Of a DNA stretch of 64,000 nucleotides, positions 47,763 to 58,056 are shown in pieces (within the stretch, counting starts at the first letter, position 1; every line of letters starts with the position of its first letter). This stretch comes from Scheffersomyces stipitis CBS 6054. Its lineage: Eukaryota; Ascomycota; Pichiomycetes; Serinales; Debaryomycetaceae. The stretch is from positions 1,364,001 through 1,428,000 of the forward strand of contig NC_009046.1 in NCBI RefSeq assembly GCF_000209165.1, given 5' to 3'. A program made the translations under genes and the position numbers. Under the pieces are notes generated by a model. That model was not told the origin of the DNA and did not search any database. It saw nothing but the letters and a program-made list of their open reading frames with translations.

Positions 47763-49565
47763 TTAGCTTTTCACTGTTTTTTGGGCAGCAGCCTCAGCAG
47801 CAGCCTTGGCATCAGCAGCCGACTTCTTGTTGGCCATCCATTTCATGACAAACGGCATGGCTACGTTGGTAACGACAATCCAGGTGAGAAGTACGCCGAT
47901 GTTTCTGCCCATACGACCTTTCCACGAGTCGAAGTAGGCTACTTGCATTAGCTCGTAAGCGTTTCTCACAGGTATACCATAACCATATCTGTAGAAGTCT
48001 GGACACAAAACAATGGGTGAAACGGTGGGTGACAAATTGACTACAGCCGTGAACAACAACAAAAATCCAATCAACTGTGGCTTGACAGCAAATAATATCA
48101 ATGCAACGACTTCAATGATACTGCCTAAGGAACTCAAAGTCAAGTAGCCAAATGACCAGATGACCAAGAAGCCCAGACGACCAAAAGTGGTATTGTATTT
48201 GAGGCCAAAGGCAGTGTTCAACGTGACAAATGCCAACGATAGGACGAGGTAGGCTATTTGTGAAGCAACCATTCTGTATGCTACATACTTGAATCCCTTG
48301 AGCTTGGTGGCCATGTACATGTGCATCTTGATTTGGAAGATGAATTGGAAGAACGAGAAGATCACCAAGTAGATAAGTCCGATTTGAAAGGGCGCTTGGA
48401 CAATCTGGTTGGAAACTGGGAGTCTATCGTTGATTACAAAAGTAGGCGGCGTCGTCAACAAGCCAGGAGCATTGGAAATAACATTAACTTGCTGTGTTGA
48501 ATTCAAGGTGCTCAACAAGTCTTCAACTAATGGAGTTTGTTGAATGTATGCATTGTAATATCGGATGATCTGGTTAACAATGGACGAAATATAGAGATTG
48601 ACGGCATTGAAGTCCCTACCAGTCTCGTAAATAGCCTCGAGGAGCACAGCTGGCGAAAAAGCAGTAGATTCTGCTTCCATCGCACTGACCCAGTCCAATG
48701 TGGAATTGGGTCTAATATAAAACGCAGCCCAATACTTTTGGTGGTGTACTTGTCTATACACTTCTTCGGTGATGGTGTTATTGTGGCTAATGGCCAAAGT
48801 GGATATTCTTTCGAAATCCCAGATATCAAAGCTTCCAAGCAGCTGGATGGAGGTGAGATTAAAGTAGTTTGCGACTATAGGCCCCACAATTGCAGGTAAT
48901 TCTCCCACTTGGGTATCAGCATTGACTACGGCAAATCGCAAGTTCTTGTACCTGGAAGCTCTATTATAGTAAGACCCCCAGTAAATACACAATGCTACAG
49001 TGAAACCTACGACAAGGAAAAGGTAGTTATTAGCAAATGTCAACACGATGTTGATTCTCTCCTCATGAAATTCTTTATCCCAGAACCCCAATTTCTTCGT
49101 GATTGCTTGAAATGTTGAAGCTACGGTACTTCTTCTTCTGGTGACCACAGGAAGAGCTTCCACTCCTTCACCATCTTGCACTTCAGTGCGACTGTTTTTA
49201 TTCAGAATTTGTTGTGATTCTCCTCCAAATGACTGGGGAAATTCTTCCAAGTCTTCCTCCTCTTCATCAAGTACTTTCTTCTTGGAGAACGATTTTTTCA
49301 ACTGATCACTGCCAAACCAATCATCAGTGTGGATTGAGTTTAACTCGAGGTAGTCATTTCCTTCTTCACGGATCATGTTCTGCCGCCGCTCTCCTTCACT
49401 CGAAGAATCGAAAGACAAGTAGCCTGTCGTGGCCGCTGACATTCTTCGGAATAGAGAGGGCCTCCTCAGCAACGACGTACGAGAATCCTCTAATTGAACG
49501 GGATCATTTTGCAAGTCTTCGTTAGAGCCTGACGACGAAAGCGACGAGATAGACCGGTTATCCAT
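47763..49565 (-). CDS. SNG1: SNG1-like membrane protein (DUF3533)
   Basis: 600 residues of the SNG1/DUF3533 family. In S. cerevisiae SNG1 gives resistance to nitrosoguanidine, and the family is related to ABC-2/PHAGE_infection-type membrane proteins with unknown activity. A cytosolic Ser/Asp/Glu-rich N-terminus (about 170 residues) is followed by one TM (about 172-192) and a large external domain carrying EVYRQVHHQKYWAAFYIRPNST. A cluster of five or so TMs runs from about 385 to 565 with FYRYGYGIPVRNAYELMQVAYFDSWKGRMGRNIGVL. An Ala-Lys-rich tail ends the protein. A paralogue is transcribed divergently at 50409. Which of the two is the true SNG1 orthologue is unclear. Confidence 0.85.
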   Translation of the reverse strand: MDNRSISSLSSSGSNEDLQNDPVQLEDSRTSLLRRPSLFRRMSAATTGYLSFDSSSEGERRQNMIREEGNDYLELNSIHTDDWFGSDQLKKSFSKKKVLDEEEEDLEEFPQSFGGESQQILNKNSRTEVQDGEGVEALPVVTRRRSTVASTFQAITKKLGFWDKEFHEERINIVLTFANNYLFLVVGFTVALCIYWGSYYNRASRYKNLRFAVVNADTQVGELPAIVGPIVANYFNLTSIQLLGSFDIWDFERISTLAISHNNTITEEVYRQVHHQKYWAAFYIRPNSTLDWVSAMEAESTAFSPAVLLEAIYETGRDFNAVNLYISSIVNQIIRYYNAYIQQTPLVEDLLSTLNSTQQVNVISNAPGLLTTPPTFVINDRLPVSNQIVQAPFQIGLIYLVIFSFFQFIFQIKMHMYMATKLKGFKYVAYRMVASQIAYLVLSLAFVTLNTAFGLKYNTTFGRLGFLVIWSFGYLTLSSLGSIIEVVALILFAVKPQLIGFLLLFTAVVNLSPTVSPIVLCPDFYRYGYGIPVRNAYELMQVAYFDSWKGRMGRNIGVLLTWIVVTNVAMPFVMKWMANKKSAADAKAAAEAAAQKTVKS

Positions 49566-50408
49566 ATTTATAATTTAAAATGTATGAAAGATTGAAAAGG
49601 GAAATTGAGTTGATATTAGAAACTATACCCACTATGAGGTGTAGGGTAAATATGTGAAGATTATGGCTAGTCAGGGTGATAGTAACTGGGCCTTGTGTCT
49701 TGGGGTGATGGTAAGAATTGATACAACTAAAGTTAAGGCAGAACCGTGGGTTCCTTTTAACTTAAAAAATCACTCTATTTACTGAGGTGCTGAACCTTAA
49801 TTCAACTCAAGATGCACTGCGAGCTGTTTAATAATATTATGTACGGAAGTTTAATATGGATGACTTTCCCAGAACAGAGACGCAAACTAAAAAATAATAT
49901 AGAGATACAGCGGCTACGAAGGTACTAATGTCTGCCGATTTCAAGCAATCTACCCACCACCTATGAACTAACTAATATCTATGGAATACACTAACCATTC
50001 ATTGTGGGATGTAATATGTCAACTCCAATGTCTATATTGCATATCTCATGCATGTGGCATGTATTTGACGCCTTGTCCCGTTTCTTCACAGGACATACTG
50101 AAGTTGCAGTTGTTAGTTCCGGTATCTCAGACCCGAAGGTTCCTATCCCATTCCATACCGTCGTAATTGTAAATACCTGAGGAAGCATAGCCGTTTTAGT
50201 TGACTTTTTCCTGTTCATAGGTTCGGGCGTATTTCTTGTCGGGTTTGTGATAACAGCAGATTGGTCTGCGCGGCTGTTTATGTGCTTCACATAGAAATAG
50301 ATATAATTTACATTCCATCTCTCTCTAGATCGTTTCAATAACAGTCTATTATACCACTGTACAATACATTAACAATTAATAACGCTTTGATTTTCATATA
50401 ATAGTGCA
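49566..50408. promoter_or_regulatory. Divergent promoter of the SNG1-like pair
   Basis: 843 bp between the starts of the two paralogues. A/T-rich, with no motif that I can name; a shared response of the two genes is plausible. Short frames at 49981-50338 are not convincing. Confidence 0.4.
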
Positions 50409-52064
50409 ATGTCCCGATCGTTAGCTTCGTCTATCGATCCCCTCGACTCCCGTAACCAGGATGAATACGCAACACCGCTCGACTACAACCCGGCTGATAG
50501 ACTTACGGGAGGTCAAGCCACAGCCAGAGCCATTAACAACGACATACCACCGGATGTCCACGAAGAATCAAGTCAACAATCACCACATTACCCTGAGTCT
50601 TCAGAAAATGTAGTCAATGCTAATGCTGTAGCCAAACCAAAGAAGACTCCAGCCCAGATCGCTAAGTCAACGGCCAATTTCGGGTTCAAGATGTTGATAG
50701 TATACATACTGATATTCTCTGTCTTCATAGGAATTCTTTCCATTTACTGGGGTACTCTCTACAGAAGAGACACAAGATACAAGAACATGGGCTTTCTAGT
50801 TGTATCTGAAGACTTGCCCTTTGAAGTTGATGGAAGCAGGTTAGATCCGTTCTTAAACGATGCATTTTTGTCCATGATCCAAAATAACGAGACAGTCATA
50901 AATTTAGCAAAATGGGAACAAATTACCTTGTCAGAGTTCCAGGAATCGGCCAGAGCCCATAATAATAACATTACTGCTGAAGTGTACAGAAAAGTACACC
51001 ACCAGAAGTACTGGGCTGCCGTGCACATCAAGCCCAATGCTTCACAGCTCATCTATAGAAGTTTGGCCACGGCAAATTTCTCATTGACAGCTTCTGGCGA
51101 GATCACGGAGCTTATAGATGTAGTATACGAATCAGGAAGACAATATTCAGCATTAAGTCAGTACGTCAGTAAGCATATTAGTCAGATAGAAGACGTTTGG
51201 CTCAGTTCGTACGTTTCGCAAATGATTTATGAGCCAATAATAAAGTCATTGAACGATACTCAACGTTTGGCTCTTTTGGCCAACAACAATACCATCAGCA
51301 TTCTAGCCTCAAAACCCGCATTCAATATCATTGACTTGCGACCATCTCCGTCTTCAGCTGTGTTGGGACCATCGGAATTGGGATTGATCTATGCCCTCCT
51401 CTTCTCCTTCCATCAGTTCAATTTCTCTCTAGAAATTTATAATTACATTCGGACCAAGTTGAAGTTCAGACATTACTTGGTCTGGCGTTTCGTTGCTTCT
51501 CAGATTAACTGTCTTGTGCTTGCGTTGGTTTATTCGCTCATTACCATCGCTTTCCAAGTGCCTACGAACGTAGCCTTTGGACATTCGGGGTTTGTGGTGC
51601 TCTGGATGTTCATGTATTTGTACATCTCAGCCAGTGGTGGTATAAATGAAAACGTCGTCACTGTTATTTTAGCCTTTGACCAGAAGGTGTTCTTAGCGCC
51701 GTGGATGATCTTCAATATTGTCATCAATATATCGTCCACTTTCGCACCGTTTGTGCTTATGCCTGGCTTCTACAGATATGGCTTTGCTTTGCCCATGTAC
51801 AACACGTATGAGGCGTTGAAAGTCGTGTTTTTCGACACCTGGAAGGGCAACTTGGGTCGCAACTTGGGTGTTCTTGTAATCTGGATCGTTGTAATGAACA
51901 TCGTCCTTGTCTTCAACGTGCAATGGGCCAACAACAGAGCCAGGAGAATCGCAACCGAGAAGAAGGAAGCAGAAAAGGAAAAGAAGAGACTCGAAAATGA
52001 AGCAAAAGAGAAAGAACAACTTGCTTCAGACACTTCAAAGGACTCAAAATCATCTACAGATTAA
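50409..52064 (+). CDS. SNG1-like membrane protein (DUF3533), paralogue
   Basis: 551 residues with the same plan as its divergent neighbour: polar N-terminus, TM at about 92-117, external domain with EVYRKVHHQKYWAAVHIKPNAS, and a C-terminal group of TMs with FYRYGFALPMYNTYEALKVVFFDTWKGNLGRNLGVLVIWIVVMN. It ends in a Lys/Glu coiled-coil tail (ATEKKEAEKEKKRLENEAKEKEQ). The shared blocks show a duplication, old enough that the rest has diverged strongly. Function is by family only: drug or mutagen tolerance and plasma-membrane lipid asymmetry have been proposed for SNG1. Confidence 0.87.
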   Translation: MSRSLASSIDPLDSRNQDEYATPLDYNPADRLTGGQATARAINNDIPPDVHEESSQQSPHYPESSENVVNANAVAKPKKTPAQIAKSTANFGFKMLIVYILIFSVFIGILSIYWGTLYRRDTRYKNMGFLVVSEDLPFEVDGSRLDPFLNDAFLSMIQNNETVINLAKWEQITLSEFQESARAHNNNITAEVYRKVHHQKYWAAVHIKPNASQLIYRSLATANFSLTASGEITELIDVVYESGRQYSALSQYVSKHISQIEDVWLSSYVSQMIYEPIIKSLNDTQRLALLANNNTISILASKPAFNIIDLRPSPSSAVLGPSELGLIYALLFSFHQFNFSLEIYNYIRTKLKFRHYLVWRFVASQINCLVLALVYSLITIAFQVPTNVAFGHSGFVVLWMFMYLYISASGGINENVVTVILAFDQKVFLAPWMIFNIVINISSTFAPFVLMPGFYRYGFALPMYNTYEALKVVFFDTWKGNLGRNLGVLVIWIVVMNIVLVFNVQWANNRARRIATEKKEAEKEKKRLENEAKEKEQLASDTSKDSKSSTD

Positions 52065-52150
52065 TATCTAGTCAACAATATACATGCATACATTTTAATA
52101 TGACATCTTATCTCATATAAATTTCTTAATGTTTATCTAAATTATGCAAC

Positions 52151-53671
52151 TTACAAAGTCTCGTCCAAGATGCTAACCTGTGGCACGACATCCCTGATCT
52201 TTTTGCCGTGTCTCATCAAGTTGAACGAATCTTGAAGATAAGGTTTCCAATGTGCTAACTCAGGCGAATCTGAATCAGTGGCATTTACCAAGTTTTCCAA
52301 TACCTGTAATTTAGTGTGCCAGAGCTCGTTATTGACAAAAGTTAAATTATCATTGTCCAACAAGTAGTCGTTGGTCAAAGTGGCATTACTAAGGAGAAAC
52401 TTTCTAGAATGTGAAAACTTTGAAAACTCCAATAGTATTACGTAGAGCTTATCAGCAGGAAGATGTTTGAGCTTTGTCGTGAAATAGTCTTGTTCAAGAC
52501 GTGGGAACACATCAGTCGAACCTATAAAGTTCAATAGAATTGGAAAATACTGCTTATTGTTCAATAGCGATAAGTTAGACAACACATCTTCATAGATTAC
52601 ATTGCTAGAATGGACAATTAAGTCCGGGTTGACATTGCTGAGAAGTTTGATGTCTGGTTCATTGTATTCGTAAACTTTGATTAGATTGTGACTTTTGAAC
52701 AACTCGGAATTCAAAGCCAACTCAAGTCCATACTCAATTAAAAGAGAATTAGTAGCATAGGACAATTTGACGAGTATATCAATAACTTCCACCTTCACGA
52801 AATCGTCAGTCGTTGGATCCTTGTAAAGGTTGACAAAGTTGCCAATTACTGGAGACACTTCTTCCAACACGGAGAACTTGTTCTCAGTTGAGTGGTTTAG
52901 CACCTGGACCAATTTGACATAAAATTGGACAAGGAGAATGAGAAATAAGGGATCATCCTTGAATGTGACTATTTCCACATTTGAAAAAGTATACAAACGT
53001 GGATCCAATGGAAGGTCTACTTTATATGTCAAAAGAATCAATATAAAGTCCAACAACCGAGCAAGAAGAATAGTGTTCTCGCTATTTCTTATGGAATTGT
53101 AGAGAATTACGAACTTAGTGTCTGTTAGAATTTCTTCGAGGAGATTTGTGACATCGTTGAGGATCAACAGATTGACGTAAAGTTCGATTTGGTTGACGAT
53201 TCCAAGATCCAATTTTGCATCGGAAAGGTAGTTCTTAAGCAAAATGAATGAGATGCAATTTTCGGCTATGAACAGTACTGTTTCTGGTTCATGAAGTTTT
53301 TGAATGATAATCAGCAAACAGAGTTTAGTAATAGGAACATTATCCGAACTCGCAAGACTTGAAACAATGAACTCTGGTGAGTAGACCAGAACGATTTGAC
53401 CGAAGCTTAGACGGGATACAATTTTCTGAAGTAATTCTATAAGCAAGCGGTTGGGATCGATTTGGTGATAGAGATTATCTGTCAATATATGGTTGATAAT
53501 AGGAATGAAATCGGCTATAGCACCTAAAAGATCGATACTACCAAGAACAGTGATGTAGTCATCGATAAGAGTAGAGTCTATTTCAGACTTGTTATCGTAG
53601 CTCTTAGTCAAGTGATCTATCACGCTGAGAGTCTGTTCGTCTACTGAGGTGGTGGTAGCTGGAGCTGGCAT
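52151..53671 (-). CDS. HSM3: Proteasome base assembly chaperone Hsm3
   Basis: HEAT/ARM-type chaperone (human S5b/PSMD5) that binds Rpt1 during 19S base assembly; first found through a mismatch-repair phenotype. I start it at the ATG at 53671 (MPAPATTTSVDEQTLSVIDHL), giving 506 residues against about 480 in S. cerevisiae. The open frame continues upstream to 53803, but the extra 44 residues are hydrophobic leader-like sequence without family similarity. The whole chain is Leu/Ile/Asp-rich helical repeat; the C-terminal WKPYLQDSFNLMRHGKKIRDVVPQVSILDETL block is typical. It is convergent with the SNG1 paralogue (86 bp between stops). Confidence 0.85.
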   Translation of the reverse strand: MPAPATTTSVDEQTLSVIDHLTKSYDNKSEIDSTLIDDYITVLGSIDLLGAIADFIPIINHILTDNLYHQIDPNRLLIELLQKIVSRLSFGQIVLVYSPEFIVSSLASSDNVPITKLCLLIIIQKLHEPETVLFIAENCISFILLKNYLSDAKLDLGIVNQIELYVNLLILNDVTNLLEEILTDTKFVILYNSIRNSENTILLARLLDFILILLTYKVDLPLDPRLYTFSNVEIVTFKDDPLFLILLVQFYVKLVQVLNHSTENKFSVLEEVSPVIGNFVNLYKDPTTDDFVKVEVIDILVKLSYATNSLLIEYGLELALNSELFKSHNLIKVYEYNEPDIKLLSNVNPDLIVHSSNVIYEDVLSNLSLLNNKQYFPILLNFIGSTDVFPRLEQDYFTTKLKHLPADKLYVILLEFSKFSHSRKFLLSNATLTNDYLLDNDNLTFVNNELWHTKLQVLENLVNATDSDSPELAHWKPYLQDSFNLMRHGKKIRDVVPQVSILDETL

Positions 53672-53987
53672 TTTATGAATATATGATGTATTCTGACTTT
53701 GATGGAACACTTTTGAGGTCAATGATAAGAAAAACCAAGGATATGGTAGGAATGAATAGAGAACTACTGATTGAATATTGATACCTATGAATTGGCCGTT
53801 CAAGACCAGAATGAATTCTTATAGAAATGGAATGAAAAGATGAATCAGAATTCAATGATTCACGAGACAACGGGAAATCGGGAAATCGGGAGGCCAGGCA
53901 AGTCGAGAAGATTTTCTACTCTATGACGCTACCCTACTTGTCGTCTTTGATGACTTTATTTGAAGGAAAAGAATAGAAAACTTTAGC

Positions 53988-53995
53988 TTGCCACC
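53988..53995 (-). promoter_or_regulatory. Possible Rpn4-type box upstream of HSM3
   Basis: On the minus strand this reads CATTGGTGGCAAGC: GGTGGCAA matches eight of nine bases of the S. cerevisiae PACE/Rpn4 site. ATTGGTGGC also occurs upstream of PUP3 (minus strand of 62560-62568). Confidence 0.4.
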
Positions 53996-54458
53996 AATGA
54001 CAAATTCCTTAGTTAAGGAAATCCTCATAGTTAAGATTCTCATATGATTCGCATAAACAGATTTTTATGCGCATAATTACTTTTCACTCTCAGTTAAGAA
54101 AAGCGAAAAGTAGCATTTTCTTACATAAGACTTCGTCAAATTGACCGTAGTTAGACAACTAGGACAATCGAAGAGCTTATACTCTAGATTAGAAAGAAAT
54201 AGGACTGCTTAAGTAATATACTTTTCCATTTCACATTTTTGGGAATGATTCAATTATTCAAAATTACTTAGAGGACTACAGGGCAGACAATGAACGAATA
54301 GAAAATTCTGCAAGTGAAAATTGAAGTTAAATCAGAACAAAAGCGTTGTTTAATATATCATACAGACCGAGAATTGACAGCATCAGTCGATATGAACCTC
54401 ATGATTTTACCAAATAGGAAAAACTCGTTATTAGCTGCGCAGATTCACGTAATTAAAC

Positions 54459-54689
54459 ATGCCATCAAGCCGTCGAAAATGCTCGATCTGTAGCCCCCTT
54501 ACACGTCTATTGTACTTTTCCATCCAGCAGCACGACGCGTCGAATGGCTCCTACTATAAAGTAACCAAGAGGTACAAACCCATTGTTCGGTATTGTGACC
54601 GGAATGGTTCTGGTTGCGAATTCAATGTTGCCGATCGAGTGCATAACATAGCTACAGCAAGAATGTTAGCCGACAGTTACATTCCGTAG
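54459..54689 (+). other. Short isolated ORF, 76 codons
   Basis: A Cys-containing frame (MPSSRRKCSICSP...YCDRNGSGCEFNVADRVHNIATARMLADSYIP) in the gene-poor region. I recognise no family. It may be a relic of a decayed element or chance; no expression signal is visible. Confidence 0.2.
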
Positions 54690-56198
54690 ATCAGGGGTAC
54701 ATCCAACGGTGTCCAATATGATCGGTGCCTGTAGAACTATACATCTAACGGTCCGATATTAATGGTCTGATTGCTATTCACTAGAGTAACTAGTCAGTAT
54801 CTACCAACCGTTTTTTCACGGCCGATTTTCTATATGCACAGGATAAATCAGAGGGATTCTAACTTCTAAGCCGATTACGTCGATAGAGACTACGTTTCAT
54901 TTGCCTATTGAAATAGACGGTTGACATGGGAGCAGACATACATTCTGGAACGTACGTTTCCCTCAACCATTTAGAATTTTGCCGGGATTATTTCATTTGT
55001 TCAATAAGGAGATGTTAAAGAATTTCCTACCGTGGGAATGTGAATAAATCAAAACCACTAGGTACAAGGAACATAAGATGCCTTGAACCACGCAACCGTC
55101 TACATTAGACGATAAATCAAAGAATTAAGGCAAACTTTTTACCCGAAATTTGTTTCATATTCCCCTTAGCAGATCTTGGACCATGTAGGAAATGTAATTG
55201 AAAATAATTACTACAATAGGCTATTTATGGTGTCTTATCTCTCGCTTGTACGTTGACTTTGAAATTCGTTCAGGTGACGTATTGTAGCATGGGCAACCGC
55301 TCCCAAAAATCAGCCTCCAGGATTTGGTGGTTTAAACATACATCTGGAATTGAAACGATTGCATAATTTGAGATACGATAGGCAGAATCATACATGGAGA
55401 ACTACTTCCACACGAGAGTATATCCAAACTCAGAGTTAATGAAGATCTAGGACAACCAATTCACGAATGAAACGATAACAATGTGGATCGGAGAAGATCC
55501 AATTGCAAAATGTTGACAAAGGCTAAACATGTAGATGTCATTGGACAAGTTTTGTCATCCTGGTATACTGAGGCATGGTCGAGATTTGAAACAGGGTCGG
55601 AACTACAGTAGCACTAGATTAATAAATTACGCTACAGGATTGGTATGTGAGCCTACTATTACAGAGAGAAATATGTCCACGTCGAACCTGATTATCCAAT
55701 AGTTTTCCATAAGGATCTTCATTATTTTAGTAGGCGGACAAGAGCAACAAGGTGATGATCGAAAATTTCTGAAATAGGTTGGGACTCAGATTTCAGTATC
55801 AGAAGGTAGACCAGGGTCAGACAATACATTATTAGCCAATGTGTAGAGGATCCAGGGTCTGCCCCGAAACTAACATATGGAAGATGTCAACCCCATTAGG
55901 ACCCTGGGGAGTAAAACTGCAGTTTTGCAAAAATCCAAAAAACATACAGGTAGGAATTCTGCCATGGAAGATTGATAGAATAAACAGCGATATCGTAATT
56001 CGATCAATTAGGATAACACTCGCCTCAATACAGTAGTAAAAATTGTTCAACTTTAGGCAGAAGGTCACCTAGTATATCAAGAAGAACTGCAATGAAAAAC
56101 CTATGTACACGATATTCTACAGGCTTTACTTATCCTGTGATATTTGAATACTACTCTTAACTAAGTTTAGTTTAAGGTCCCGTTCTATGTCCTGTCTT

Positions 56199-56245
56199 CG
56201 AAGAAAGGACAGTCAAAGGTACCTTTGATTTACTTTATTGACTGT
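56199..56245. repeat. Nested palindromes in the gene-poor region
   Basis: TTCGAA inside GTCCT/AGGAC arms is followed by the 14-bp palindrome CAAAGGTACCTTTG, which is enclosed by ACAGTCA/TGACTGT inverted repeats. Several hairpins are therefore packed into about 70 bp. Confidence 0.5.
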
Positions 56246-58056
56246 TAAGTTATCGTCACAAATCTTCTGAATTGTTATCTGATCGATGGGATCGAAAAGG
56301 ACGACTTCTCAACAGTGATAAAGATTAGAAGAACAGTCAAATCTGCAATTTATCTAACATCAATAGAACGGTGCAATACAATAATGAAATTCAATGGGAG
56401 CGAGCCCGTGAAAGTCTGCCAACAATAGTTAAGGGTCCCTACCCTCGTGCAAGCTTCCTAATGGGGTGATTTGTTTGTAGGTAGAATGCTAGGCGACTCT
56501 TGCAAACTATTCCGAATAAGGTATTTAGGGCCCCTCCATGCATATGAATTAGGGAGTACGGTATGCATAGACTGAAAAATGACGAAGTTTTGGTTCGCAT
56601 TTCAACTGAATTTTTATTTAGGAGAACGGGACCTGTACCCACACTTCTAGTTCCAGCATAGAGGTTTCTGTTTCTGGTGGAGCACTTGTCATCTAGCCGT
56701 GGATGTATGTTGACACAACAATGAAACTAGCTGTAGAAGCAACCAGAAATCTGCTATCACCTCCACATACATACGGCGAGCATAGAAGCTGTGTATTACG
56801 AACAATATACATGTAAGTACGAGAAAACCGTGACAAGTAATTAGTCCACTCAGTTGAATTGGTTCTCACATGAAGGGTCCTCAGTTTTTAGAGCAATAGT
56901 CGGCCGTTGCACCAAACAGCCCTGTAGCGAGCAAAATCGCACCTCTAGTAATGTGAAGGTTTGGGCATTCGCTCGCGTCGGAAGAGGTCTCAGCAAATGG
57001 ACGATATGAATGGAACAAAAACCCATAGCTTCTCTGAGCGATCTAAACAGACATCGAATAGTATGACAGTTCTGCTTGTACTCGTATTGAAAGTTGGTTT
57101 CATCGCGATTAAAGCTTAAAGCAGGGTGATAGAACGGTAATAAAAAAAAGACAAAGCTAGGGATAAATTATTTTTTGTACTTTTTTATTATTAGGCTTTG
57201 ACGGAGCGCTCCAGCAGCAAAGAACAGGGTTAGTGCAGGAGAGGCAAAAAATAAAACATTTTGTATACACTAAAAGCTAATCTAAGTCAGTAAGCTACAT
57301 GAGGTCTAAAAGACTGCAACTTTAGGAAAAACAACAATCTGCCTCTGAACTCTTTCATTAGGGTCTAGTACTTTTGCCTGCAGCAGAACGACCTCCCTAG
57401 CTGAATTATCCACTGGAATTATATATATGAGGAGGTTGCCGCCCGAAATGCCTTGTACAAAAGAAAGTAACCCAGACATAGAATATCCTTAGCGCGTTCT
57501 CGCATATAGTTGAAATAGTACTTATAGAACTAGAATCCCACCCCCCCAGGATTATCTTAGCGGTTTTATCTATTTTCTAGATACCACTGACCTATTTTCG
57601 CCAGCACTAGCCATTTTGCTTCCGCTCTAACTCATAGACACGAAGAATCGAAGCACATTCGCTATATCTTTGTCTCGTCTATTTGTGTCATTCTCACAGC
57701 ACACTACAATTCATTGTCGTCTATAAATTTCCTGAATAGGTGAATTTTTTTTGTCAGACCAGGGGAATTTAGCCGCTTCCAGTGCAAAGACCTACGATTA
57801 CTTATTGGAATCAGACAACACCAGAACCCTGTCAACCAAGAATCCACCCACTCCAGACGCGTAGAACCCATCGCAACCAGAACGATTTCAAGGAATTCTA
57901 CCAAATATTACACTGCTTGAACGCCCTTAAAGCAGAGTAATTGTTACCAGTTGGAATTTTCAGCCATCGGTTATTTTTTGGAATATTTTTTTTTGCACAA
58001 GGCCAGATATATTTATACGTGGTTGGGTCCATAGCAAATACTAAACTACTTTTCTG

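Larger units (their letters stand above)
53672..58056. other. 4.4-kb gene-poor region
   Basis: The longest stretch without a convincing gene. The first 350 bp is the HSM3 upstream region, with CGGGAAAT repeats at 53871-53891, ACGCTACCC near 53926 and TTGCCACC at 53988-53995. The last roughly 450 bp is a pyrimidine-rich leader for the Sec7 gene. Between about 54,300 and 57,600 all six frames are closed by frequent stops. Base composition by eye is more even than other intergenic regions. I could not recognise transposon, tRNA or LTR sequence. A decayed element or a centromere-type region are possible explanations, neither shown by the sequence. Confidence 0.5.

Noticed and set aside
55832..56068. 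Possible retrotransposon fragment in overlapping short frames of the gene desert
   Set aside because: I looked for integrase, RT (YxDD) or RNase H signatures in the frames I read and saw none, so I do not call a transposon relic.
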